Positions 1 through 5,270 are shown, counted from the stretch's first letter. The stretch is DNA of 6,599 nucleotides from Pseudomonadota bacterium (GCA_023424585.1 JAFADT010000361.1:1-6599); one strand, 5' to 3'. Numbers and translations: made by a program. The notes: generated from the sequence alone by a model not told the origin.

Positions 1-705
1 CACGGCGCGGAAGACGCCGCCCTTGCCGCTGTAGAAGCGCCCCAGCTCGAAGCCGTGCGCTCGGAAGGCGCCGTCCTTCCACTCGACGGGCGCCACCTTC
101 TGCTGGGTGCGCCCATCGAGGGCCCACACGAGGTAGCCGTCTGGTCGGAGGACGGCCACCTGCTCGCGGCTGAAACGCTTCACCCGGCGCAGCAGCTCCT
201 CGCGCGAGACTTCGCCTCCCTCCAGCACCTCGCGCAGCAGGAAGCCCGCAGCCATGCGCGGCGGGAAGGTGCCCAGCGTCACGGGCTTCTGCATGAGCCG
301 GCCCAGCACCTCCACCGCATCGTCCTGGGTGAAGGGGTTGTGCCGGAGGGGCAGCTCGTCCAGGTCGTCCAGGCCCGCGAGCACCAGCAACTTCTCGAAG
401 GCGTCCACCTCCAGGAGGCCCATCTGCACCACCAGTCGCGTCCGCTCGCCCTGGCTGGTGGTGATGAGGGCCGTCCCTGCCGGCACGCGCGTGGGGCGGC
501 GGCGGTGGGTGCGCTCGTCCTCGTCGTCGTCTTCCTCGGCGGACGGCGCTGCGCGTGCGGAGCCCCTTCCGTCCGCAGGGCTTGAGTACGAGGGCACAGC
601 CCCGGCGCGTTGCTGGAGGGTGCCCCGGCTTGCGGGCCCCACCAATCCCACGCACCCGGTGGAGAGGAGGGCCACGCTCAACAGCAGCCACATGCTAGCG
701 CGCAT
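1..705 (-). CDS. Hypothetical lipoprotein, N-terminal 235 residues (gene runs off the left edge)
   Basis: Reading the minus strand from the ATG at 705-703 gives 235 codons with no stop before the window edge, so the C-terminus is missing. Residues 6-18 form a short hydrophobic stretch ending in a lipobox (L-S-T-G-C, Cys18), so the mature protein should be lipid-anchored. Residues about 24-56 are a low-complexity linker, followed by a strongly acidic run (57-64, EEDDDEDE) and a basic run (65-73). From about residue 74 the protein looks globular, with alternating hydrophobic and helical segments, and the stretch around 187-235 (RPDGYLVWALDG, then GRFYSGKGGVFRAV) resembles a compact beta-rich module. 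I do not recognise a named family with confidence. Myxobacterial SitA-type polymorphic lipoprotein toxins have a similar plan (lipoprotein signal, conserved N-terminal part, variable C-terminal toxin), but that is only a possibility because the decisive C-terminus is outside the window. An ATG at 693 (Met5) is an alternative start; it would leave the lipobox intact. The ribosome-binding site is weak (a GGGGGTGG run just upstream). It is divergently oriented from the gene at 867. Confidence 0.8.
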   Translation of the reverse strand, partial: MRASMWLLLSVALLSTGCVGLVGPASRGTLQQRAGAVPSYSSPADGRGSARAAPSAEEDDDEDERTHRRRPTRVPAGTALITTSQGERTRLVVQMGLLEVDAFEKLLVLAGLDDLDELPLRHNPFTQDDAVEVLGRLMQKPVTLGTFPPRMAAGFLLREVLEGGEVSREELLRRVKRFSREQVAVLRPDGYLVWALDGRTQQKVAPVEWKDGAFRAHGFELGRFYSGKGGVFRAV

Positions 706-754
706 TGTCCACCCCCAGGCCCAATGAACGCAGCCTCCGCGCGTGGCGTTGGAG

Positions 755-772
755 TGGGCTGAAGCCAGCCCA
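755..772. promoter_or_regulatory. Perfect hairpin / inverted repeat in divergent intergenic region
   Basis: The bases TGGGCTG-AAGC-CAGCCCA form a 7-bp perfect stem with a 4-base loop. The hairpin lies between two divergent genes (starts at 705 on minus and 867 on plus), so it cannot terminate either of them. No T-run follows it. An operator or a structured 5' leader element is the more likely reading. The right arm is part of a 10-base sequence repeated further downstream (826-835). No convincing -10/-35 promoter pair could be picked out by eye in this region. Confidence 0.35.
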
Positions 773-835
773 TTGCCCAATTCCACACACGCTCCTCAAC
801 CTTCGAGCCAGTTTGCGGATGAGGTCCAGCCCATT
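765..835. repeat. Direct repeat pair CCAGCCCATT (765-774 and 826-835)
   Basis: The 10-mer CCAGCCCATT occurs at 765-774 and again at 826-835, 61 bases apart start to start. Including the next three bases the match is 12 of 13 (CCAGCCCATTGCC against CCAGCCCATTACC). Both copies lie in the 161-bp divergent intergenic region, the second 31 bases before the ATG at 867. A binding site for a regulator is possible, but in DNA of this base composition a 10-base match could also be chance. Confidence 0.35.
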
Positions 836-866
836 ACCACGGGCCGCCACCCAAAGGAGCCTCGAC

Positions 867-1220
867 ATGGCAGACCCTGTTCGCTTTGCATTCACGCAGC
901 CCAGCTCGCCGGGCACGGAGTTCATCATCGAGCTGAGCGACGAGGCGACCATCGCCCACGCGCGCCGCATTCTCTCGGGGGAGGAGAAGAACGAGGTCCA
1001 CGTCCACGGGCGCATCATCAAGAGGACCGTCCCCTACAACCCGAAGTTCTCGTTCCACATCGACCCCGCGACCATCCGCTTCTTCCAGGTGGCCATCGAG
1101 GTGTGCGACGCCAACATGGTCTACGTCGAGGATCACCTGGATGAGGCTGGCGGCGCGTTCCTGCCTGGCAACCACTGGTGCCCTTGGGACTCGCGACTGA
1201 CGCGCGAACTGAAGGCGTGA
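867..1220 (+). CDS. Small BP74-N / 'calmodulin-binding protein'-type protein, 117 aa
   Basis: The ATG at 867 is chosen because a good ribosome-binding site (AAAGGAG, 854-860) lies 6 bases upstream and because the family-like sequence starts here; the open frame reaches back to 705, but that part reads as non-coding. The 117-residue protein matches, from memory, small bacterial proteins annotated as 'calmodulin-binding protein' that carry the BP74 N-terminal domain, named after a Dictyostelium protein. Recognisable blocks are HARRILSGEE (31-40), HGRIIKRTVPYNPKFSFHID (47-66), AIEVCDA (76-82), YVEDHLDEAGGAFLPG (86-101) and WCPW (104-107). Many relatives in Streptomyces are secreted; this one has no signal peptide and should be cytoplasmic. 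It has two cysteines, Cys80 and Cys105. The biochemical function of bacterial members is unknown to me; the 'calmodulin-binding' label comes from eukaryotic homologues and should not be read as demonstrated. It is a monocistronic gene with hairpins downstream. Confidence 0.85.
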   Translation: MADPVRFAFTQPSSPGTEFIIELSDEATIAHARRILSGEEKNEVHVHGRIIKRTVPYNPKFSFHIDPATIRFFQVAIEVCDANMVYVEDHLDEAGGAFLPGNHWCPWDSRLTRELKA

Positions 1221-1248
1221 GCGAGACGCGCCGCGACGCAAAGCCCTG

Positions 1249-1275
1249 CCGGTGCGCTCTCCTGGAACGCACCGG
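1249..1275 (+). terminator. Candidate hairpin terminator after the BP74-type gene
   Basis: CCGGTGCG (1249-1256) and CGCACCGG (1268-1275) are perfect inverted repeats separated by an 11-base loop. The structure starts 29 bases after the stop codon at 1220. There is no clear U-tract (ATTGTGG follows), which is common in high-GC genomes, so termination is inferred from position and stem strength only. Confidence 0.4.
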
Positions 1276-1329
1276 ATTGTGGAGACACCAGGTCGGCCGC
1301 GATCTGGCCGCTTGCTTCCGCATCAACGC

Positions 1330-1350
1330 TCGCCGGGCCCGACCCGGCGA
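1330..1350. other. Second perfect intergenic hairpin
   Basis: TCGCCGGG (1330-1337) and CCCGGCGA (1343-1350) pair perfectly around a 5-base loop (CCCGA). It sits in the non-coding gap between the BP74-type gene and the DNA glycosylase gene, about 125 bases before the GTG at 1474. A short perfect palindrome, CGTCGCGACG, follows at 1371-1380. It could be a second terminator, a leader structure of the glycosylase transcript, or part of a small RNA. I see no protein-coding gene in 1221-1473. Confidence 0.35.
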
Positions 1351-1473
1351 TGCGCGTCGGTGTGAACGGCCGTCGCGACGCGGTGCACACGCGTCTGCTT
1401 GAAGGGCCCGCCGTCGGCTCTGGGACGAACGAGGGTTGACGGGTCCCCCCATGAGGGAGGAAGGACCGCCCTC

Positions 1474-2058
1474 GTGAACCCGCTTCCCCTGTCCTTCTAC
1501 GCCCGGCCCACCCTCGAGGTGGCGCGCGACCTCCTCGGAACCCTGCTGGTGGTGGACGGCGTCCGGGGCCGGCGGGTGGGCCGCATCGTGGAGGTGGAGG
1601 CCTACCTGGGCGAGCACGACCTGGCGTGTCACTCGTCCAAGGGCCGCACGCCGCGCACGGAGGTGATGTTCGGGCCGGCGGGGCGCTCGTACGTCTACCT
1701 CATCTACGGGATGCACCACTGCTTCAACGTCGTCACGGACGCGCCCGGGGTGGCGGCGGCGGTGCTGGTGCGAGGCGTGGAGCCGGTGGAGGGCATCCCG
1801 CCCGGCGAGCGGACGGACGGGCCCGGAAGGCTGTGCCGCGTGCTGGGGCTGAACCTGAACCACAACGGGCTCTCGCTGGATGGCGCGGGGCTGCACCTCT
1901 TGCCAGGGACGCCGGTGCCGGACGCGCGGGTGGAGCGCGGGCCTCGCATTGGCGTGGAATACGCCGGGGCGTGGGCCGCTGAACCCTTCCGGCTGTGGGA
2001 TCGCGACAGTGGACACGTCAGCCGCTTCGTGTCCCGGCGGCCCCGCCGTCGGCCTTGA
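1474..2058 (+). CDS. 3-methyladenine DNA glycosylase, AAG/MPG family
   Basis: This 194-residue protein is a monofunctional base-excision-repair enzyme that flips out and removes alkylated or deaminated purines (3-methyladenine, hypoxanthine and others), leaving an abasic site. The family (Pur_DNA_glyco) is clear from VEVEAYLGEHDLACHS (39-54), where Glu42 matches the catalytic Glu125 of human AAG, Tyr44 matches Tyr127 and His53 matches His136; from YVYLIYGMHHCFN (73-85), where Tyr75 matches Tyr159 and Asn85 matches Asn169; and from VRGVEP (99-104) and GPGRL. All active-site residues I can check are present. The start is taken as the GTG at 1474: family proteins begin close to the PLxxxFY segment, and AAGGA (1461-1465) lies 8 bases upstream. 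The open frame extends in-frame to 1399, but that extension does not look coding. The last residues are arginine- and proline-rich (RRPRRRP). The length is normal for bacterial members. The sigma factor gene starts 35 bp downstream, so co-transcription is possible. Confidence 0.95.
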   Translation: MNPLPLSFYARPTLEVARDLLGTLLVVDGVRGRRVGRIVEVEAYLGEHDLACHSSKGRTPRTEVMFGPAGRSYVYLIYGMHHCFNVVTDAPGVAAAVLVRGVEPVEGIPPGERTDGPGRLCRVLGLNLNHNGLSLDGAGLHLLPGTPVPDARVERGPRIGVEYAGAWAAEPFRLWDRDSGHVSRFVSRRPRRRP

Positions 2059-2093
2059 CGCGGAACCCTCTGGCTGGTTGGGTGGGAAACGCC

Positions 2094-2723
2094 ATGTCCC
2101 AAGAGGCTCCCCAGGAAGAAGACCGGCAGGAAGAAGACCGGCGGCTCCTGACGCGGGCCCAGGGTGGCGACGTGTCCGCCTTCGAGGCCCTCGTGGGCCT
2201 GTACCAGGACCGGGTGTACGGCCTGGCGCTGCGGATGACGCGCTCGGAGGCGGACGCGGCGGAGATCACCCAGGACACCTTCCTGTCCGCCTACCAGCAC
2301 CTGAAGGACTTCCGCGGCGAGGCGGCCTTCGGGTCCTGGGTGCACCGCATCGCGGCCAACCATGCCCTCATGCGCCTGCGGCACCGCCGGGTGGCCCAGG
2401 CGGCCGAGGCGGAGCTCCAGGCGCCTGAGTTCACGGAGCGGGGCACCCTGGCGGACTACCCCGTCACCGACTGGAGCCGGGACGCCGAGGAGAAGGCGCT
2501 GGACGCGGAACTGGGCCAGGCCATCCAGCAGGCGGCTGACCGCCTGCCGGAGGGCTACCGGGAAGTCTTCCTCTTGAAAGACGTGGACGGCCTCAGCTAC
2601 GAACAGATCGCAGAAGTGACCGGGGACTCCATCCCCGCCATCAAGAGCCGCCTGCACCGGGCACGGCTCGCGCTGCGAGAGGCCATCGACCTGTTCTACA
2701 ACCGGGACAATCGCGGGGTGTGA
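2094..2723 (+). CDS. ECF-type RNA polymerase sigma factor (sigma-70 family)
   Basis: This 209-residue protein directs RNA polymerase to a specific promoter set. Region 2 spans about residues 25-98 (FEALVGLYQDRVYGLALR, then the core-binding DAAEITQDTFLSAYQHL and the region 2.3/2.4 block FGSWVHRIAANHALMRLRHR). A linker rich in acidic residues (about 100-138) is followed by region 4 at about 140-196, with LPEGYREVFLLKDVDGLSYE (151-170) and the helix-turn-helix ending IPAIKSRLHRARLALRE. There is no region 1.1 or region 3, as expected for the ECF group. The N-terminal extension is very charged and contains a five-residue tandem duplication (QEEDR twice). The ATG at 2094 is chosen because family similarity starts soon after it; the upstream frame to 1995 overlaps the glycosylase gene, and the ribosome-binding site (GGTGGGAAAC) is only moderate. 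The next gene encodes its likely anti-sigma factor. An M. xanthus ECF factor, RpoE1, has been linked to motility, but I cannot tell whether this is its orthologue. Confidence 0.95.
   Translation: MSQEAPQEEDRQEEDRRLLTRAQGGDVSAFEALVGLYQDRVYGLALRMTRSEADAAEITQDTFLSAYQHLKDFRGEAAFGSWVHRIAANHALMRLRHRRVAQAAEAELQAPEFTERGTLADYPVTDWSRDAEEKALDAELGQAIQQAADRLPEGYREVFLLKDVDGLSYEQIAEVTGDSIPAIKSRLHRARLALREAIDLFYNRDNRGV
2113..2142. repeat. 15-bp perfect tandem duplication inside the sigma factor gene
   Basis: AGGAAGAAGACCGGC occurs twice without a gap (2113-2127 and 2128-2142). Being a multiple of three it keeps frame and encodes QEEDR twice near the N-terminus, before region 2. Such a repeat can gain or lose units by replication slippage. 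Confidence 0.9.
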
Positions 2724-2788
2724 AACCCCCAGGGCGCCTCGGCATCTTCGAACTGGAACGAGGGGAGCCGCAGCCAGCCGAGGTTCGG

Positions 2789-3028
2789 ATGTATACGTGC
2801 AAAGATTCCATCAACCTCCTGCTCGAGTTCCTCGAGGGTGACATGCCCGAGGAGGAGGCGCGGCGGCTGCGGGAGCACCTGTCGGGCTGCAAGCCCTGCG
2901 AGGAGTTCCTCAGCACCTATCGGGCGACTCCCGGCCTGTGCAAGCGCGCCATGGCGTTGAAGATGCCCCGGGAAGTGTCGGCCAAGCTGACGGAATACCT
3001 GCGCTCGAAGATCAAGTCCTGCTCGTGA
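2789..3028 (+). CDS. Soluble zinc-binding anti-sigma factor (zf-HC2 / ZAS type), 79 aa
   Basis: The predicted protein starts MYTCKDSINLLLEFLEGDMP and carries the zinc-binding anti-sigma signature His30-x3-Cys34-x2-Cys37, with Cys4 as the probable fourth ligand. The following helix (about 38-76) would pack against the sigma factor. There is no membrane segment, so this is a cytoplasmic anti-sigma factor of the redox- or metal-responsive ZAS type and not a membrane-anchored one; extra cysteines at 51 and 78 could add thiol sensitivity. By position it should bind and hold the sigma factor encoded just upstream. The ATG at 2789 is preferred because family members begin with this motif and GAGG (2780-2783) lies 5 bases before it. 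An alternative GTG at 2720 would overlap the sigma stop codon (GTGTGA) and add 23 residues unlike the family. The stop codon overlaps the start of the following rlmN-like gene. Confidence 0.88.
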   Translation: MYTCKDSINLLLEFLEGDMPEEEARRLREHLSGCKPCEEFLSTYRATPGLCKRAMALKMPREVSAKLTEYLRSKIKSCS

Positions 3029-4095
3029 ACCTGAAACAACTGTCGCTGCCAGAGCTGGAAGCGGCGCTCGCACCGGCCCAGCCGTCCGCGACCGCGGTGC
3101 GCAAGGTGTTCGCGGGCGTCTTCGCCCACGCCCGTCCCACGGTGGACGCCATCGCGCAGGCGCCCCAGGTGCCGCGCCGTGTCGCGGACCTGCTGCGCGC
3201 CCAGGCCCAGCTGCCCTCCCTCAAGATCGTCGAGCGGCGGCAGGCCGAGGACGGCTTCGTGAAGTACCTCTTCGAGTCGCCGCTGGGCGGCCGCATCGAG
3301 GCGGTGCGCATCCCCATCTTCGACGAGAAGTACGTCGTCTGTGTGTCCAGCCAGGTGGGCTGTGCGCTGGCGTGCGACTTCTGCATGACGGGCAAGCTGG
3401 GCTTCCAGCGCAACCTCCAGACCTGGGAGATCCTGGACCAGGTGATGCAGGTGCGCGCGGAGGCGGACCGGCGCGTGGGCGGCGTGGTGTTCATGGGGAT
3501 GGGCGAGCCGCTGCTCAACTACAAGGAGACCATCCGCGCGGCGCAGATCCTGTCGCACCCGGCCGGGTTCTCCATCTCCGGCACGGCCATTACGTTCTCC
3601 ACGGCGGGGCACGTGCCCGCCATTCGCCGCTACACGCGCGAAGGGCACCCGTTCCGCCTGGCGTTCAGCGTGACGAGCGCCATCCCGGAGAAGCGCGCGA
3701 AGGTGCTCCCGATTGAAAAGACGCACCCGCTGCCGGAGCTGATCCAAGCCATCCGCGAGTACAGCGAGGCGCGGCGCGAGCGGGCGATGATCGCCTACGT
3801 GGCCATCCAGGGCTTCAACCTGGAGCGCGAGGACGCGGAGGCGCTGAAGGCGGCGTTCGAGGGCATCCCCATCAAGGTGGACCTCATCGACGTGACGGAC
3901 CCCACCGGCAAGTACCTGCCGCCCACGGCGGAGGAGCTGAGCGCGTTCCGCGACCACCTCCAGATTCTCAAGGCGCCCATCGCGCGGCGCTATTCGGGCG
4001 GCAAGGAGATTGGCGCGGCGTGCGGCACGCTGGCGGCGAGCCAGTACGGCGGCACGGTGCTGCCGCCGCCCGCGGCCTCACCCCGCGAGGCCTGA
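3025..4095 (+). CDS. rlmN: RlmN-type radical SAM 23S rRNA (adenine-C2)-methyltransferase
   Basis: This 356-residue enzyme belongs to the RlmN/Cfr family, which adds a methyl group to C2 of A2503 in 23S rRNA and, for RlmN, also to A37 of some tRNAs. The [4Fe-4S] cluster motif is Cys113-x3-Cys117-x2-Cys120 (QVGCALACDFCMTGK). Cys106 in CVSSQVGC matches the resolving Cys118 of E. coli, and Cys333 in GAACGTLA matches the methyl-carrying Cys355, so the full ping-pong chemistry is possible. The SAM-binding block is MGMGEP (157-162). The N-terminal domain (1-95) is of the RlmN accessory type but diverged. The usual SLHA segment reads SVTS (215-218), and the later segment LIDVTDPTGKYLPP replaces the usual NPxxG form, so this may be a subfamily distinct from the canonical housekeeping copy. 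The start is the GTG at 3025, which overlaps the anti-sigma stop by 4 bases (GTGA), indicating translational coupling; no strong ribosome-binding site is seen. The gene symbol refers to the family; the exact substrate is inferred. Confidence 0.9.
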   Translation: MNLKQLSLPELEAALAPAQPSATAVRKVFAGVFAHARPTVDAIAQAPQVPRRVADLLRAQAQLPSLKIVERRQAEDGFVKYLFESPLGGRIEAVRIPIFDEKYVVCVSSQVGCALACDFCMTGKLGFQRNLQTWEILDQVMQVRAEADRRVGGVVFMGMGEPLLNYKETIRAAQILSHPAGFSISGTAITFSTAGHVPAIRRYTREGHPFRLAFSVTSAIPEKRAKVLPIEKTHPLPELIQAIREYSEARRERAMIAYVAIQGFNLEREDAEALKAAFEGIPIKVDLIDVTDPTGKYLPPTAEELSAFRDHLQILKAPIARRYSGGKEIGAACGTLAASQYGGTVLPPPAASPREA

Positions 4096-4254
4096 AGCGC
4101 CGGCCCGCCGACCTGGGCCGAGTGCCCGGCTGCGCGCGGCGTTCGTGATTCGACGGCAAGAACCGGAGCGCGGGCCCTGGGCTCGCGGCGCTACGAGGAC
4201 CGTGCGCCGCGGCGATGGCCCCCGCGGTCGCGACCTCATGAACGGGCCGGGTGT

Positions 4255-4462
4255 GTGAGCGCGTTCCTGTCGACGAAGGACGGAGCTCCTCGGGCTCACG
4301 CGCACCGTCGCGGCCGAGTCCGCGGCGGCGCGGCTGCATGCGCTCCAGCGCATCGCCAGCCCGGAGGAGAGCGCCAGCGCGGCCGTGTTCCTCGCCAGCG
4401 GCGAGGAGTCCTTCGTCACGGGGAGTGTCCTCACGGCGGATGGAGGGGGCTCGCTCGGCTGA
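4255..4462 (+). pseudogene. Decayed C-terminal part of a short-chain dehydrogenase/reductase (SDR)
   Basis: Two adjacent frames together give a recognisable SDR C-terminal half. The frame starting at 4255 carries AFLSTK, which lines up with the SDR catalytic YxxxK motif except that Tyr is Phe (TTC). The frame then has to shift by one base around 4276-4283, after which the frame ending at the TGA 4460-4462 reads ELLGLTRTVAAESAAA, RLHALQRIASPEESASAA and VFLASGEESFVTGSVLTADG. These match the alpha-F helix (KxALLGLTRTLAAE) and the final FLASDEASFVTGxxxxVDGG block of classical NAD(P)-binding SDRs. About 40-50 residues that normally follow the helix (the RVNxVxPG region) are missing between AAESAAA and RLHALQR. 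No Rossmann TGxxxGIG motif or other N-terminal SDR sequence can be seen upstream. Loss of the N-terminus, a frameshift, an internal deletion and a lost catalytic Tyr make function as an SDR very unlikely. The stretch 4096-4254 between rlmN and this remnant shows nothing recognisable. Confidence 0.75.
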
Positions 4463-4472
4463 GGGAGGCCCG

Positions 4473-4500
4473 GCCCGCGCGTGTTCACCCGCGCGCGGGC
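4473..4500 (+). terminator. GC-rich hairpin after the SDR remnant
   Basis: GCCCGCGCG (4473-4481) and CGCGCGGGC (4492-4500) form a perfect 9-bp stem with a 10-base loop, beginning 10 bases after the remnant's stop codon. It probably served as the terminator of the lost SDR gene and may still separate the upstream transcript from the DedA gene. There is no T-run, so termination is inferred from position and stem strength. Confidence 0.4.
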
Positions 4501-4583
4501 GGTGGGGGATGTGGGTTCCCTCGGGAGGGGAGACGACTTAAGTCTCGCGCGGAGGGCTTCCGGGCCTGGAGGGCACCGCGCGG

Positions 4584-5207
4584 ATGTGGATCGAGCACGT
4601 CGACAAGCTGATTGGGATGCTGGGGCCGTTCGGGTACCTGGTGCTCGGCGTGGCGGCGATGCTGGAGTACGTGGTGCCGCCATTTCCCGGGGACACCATC
4701 GTGCTCATGGGCGGCGTCTACGCCGTGCGCGGGGTGAAGCCCTGGTGGCTGGTGCTCGCGGTGGTGACGGCGGGCAGCGTGGTGGGCGCGCTCATCAACT
4801 ACCTGGTGGGCCAGTGGCTGGCGAAGCGCTTCGAGGCGCAGCCGGGGCGCTCCTTCTTCGGGCTCACGCACGCGCGGCTGGAGCAGGTGCAGGCGCGGAT
4901 GCGGCACGCGGGGCCGTGGCTGCTGCTGGTGAACCGGTTCCTGCCCGGCATCCGGGGCGTCATCTTCATCGCGGCGGGGGCGGCGCGGGTGCCGCGCTTC
5001 AACGCGCTGGTGCTGGGCGCGGTGTCCGCGCTGGCGCACAGCGGGCTCATCCTGGCGCTGGGCATGGCGGTGGGCGGCAACCTGGAGCGGCTGACGGTGC
5101 TGGTGACGCGCTACCAGTACGCGGTCATCGGGCTGCTCGTGGTGGCGGCGGTGGGGTTCGGCGTGCGGGCGCTGACGCGGCGGCGTGAGTCGGCCGTGGA
5201 ACCGTAG
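4584..5207 (+). CDS. DedA-family membrane protein (SNARE-associated / VTT domain)
   Basis: This 207-residue integral inner-membrane protein has the DedA family signatures: Glu28 followed by PPFPGD (32-37), and NRFLPGIRG (117-125), the two re-entrant-loop motifs with their conserved acidic and Arg residues. Hydrophobic segments lie at about 13-33, 54-79, 110-130, 134-165 and 171-193, and the C-terminus is basic (TRRRES) as expected on the cytoplasmic side. DedA proteins act as lipid transporters; some bacterial members recycle undecaprenyl phosphate across the membrane, and loss affects envelope integrity and drug or pH tolerance. Which lipid this one moves cannot be told. After the second motif, the Trp usual in many members (GALLW-type) is replaced by SALAHS. 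The ATG at 4584 is preceded by GGAGGG (4568-4573) 10 bases upstream. The gene stands alone between the SDR remnant and a lipoprotein gene. Confidence 0.92.
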   Translation: MWIEHVDKLIGMLGPFGYLVLGVAAMLEYVVPPFPGDTIVLMGGVYAVRGVKPWWLVLAVVTAGSVVGALINYLVGQWLAKRFEAQPGRSFFGLTHARLEQVQARMRHAGPWLLLVNRFLPGIRGVIFIAAGAARVPRFNALVLGAVSALAHSGLILALGMAVGGNLERLTVLVTRYQYAVIGLLVVAAVGFGVRALTRRRESAVEP

Positions 5208-5255
5208 CGGGCCCGGGCGGGCAGGAAAATGTGCGGGGACGACCCGTCAGGGTGG

Positions 5256-5270
5256 GGCGCACGTTGCGCC
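5256..5270. other. Short hairpin upstream of the large lipoprotein gene
   Basis: GGCGCA (5256-5261) and TGCGCC (5265-5270) pair perfectly around a 3-base loop (CGT), in the 93-bp gap between the DedA stop and the next ATG. A palindrome GCCCGGGC also lies at 5211-5218, right after the DedA stop codon. Either could help end the DedA transcript or lie in the leader of the lipoprotein gene. Neither has a T-run, and short GC-rich palindromes are frequent by chance here. Confidence 0.25.

Noticed and set aside
512..540. TCG/TCC-rich microsatellite-like run
   Set aside because: It is explained by the acidic Glu/Asp stretch of the minus-strand lipoprotein and is not an independent repeat element.
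55..727. Plus-strand open frames over the left gene (55-585 and 254-727)
   Set aside because: They lie antisense to the lipoprotein frame, have low-complexity Ser/Arg/His-rich translations and no family match. High GC content keeps such shadow frames open.
1178..1402. 74-codon plus-strand open frame in the 1221-1473 gap
   Set aside because: It starts inside the preceding gene, contains two perfect hairpins, lacks a ribosome-binding site and has an Arg/Cys-rich non-protein-like translation.
1436..1441. TTGACG resembling a -35 box before the glycosylase gene
   Set aside because: No matching -10 element occurs about 17 bases downstream (the region is GC-rich and holds the ribosome-binding site), so a promoter cannot be supported.
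1018..2016. Long minus-strand open frame of 332 codons
   Set aside because: It is antisense to the BP74-type and glycosylase genes, both clearly identified, and its Arg/His/Pro-rich translation resembles nothing.
2720..2788. Upstream GTG start (2720) for the anti-sigma gene
   Set aside because: The extra 23 residues do not resemble zinc anti-sigma factors, and the ATG at 2789 has a closer ribosome-binding site and the family's usual N-terminus.
2917..3957. Minus-strand open frame of 346 codons opposite rlmN
   Set aside because: The plus-strand RlmN motifs are unambiguous; the antisense product is composition-driven.
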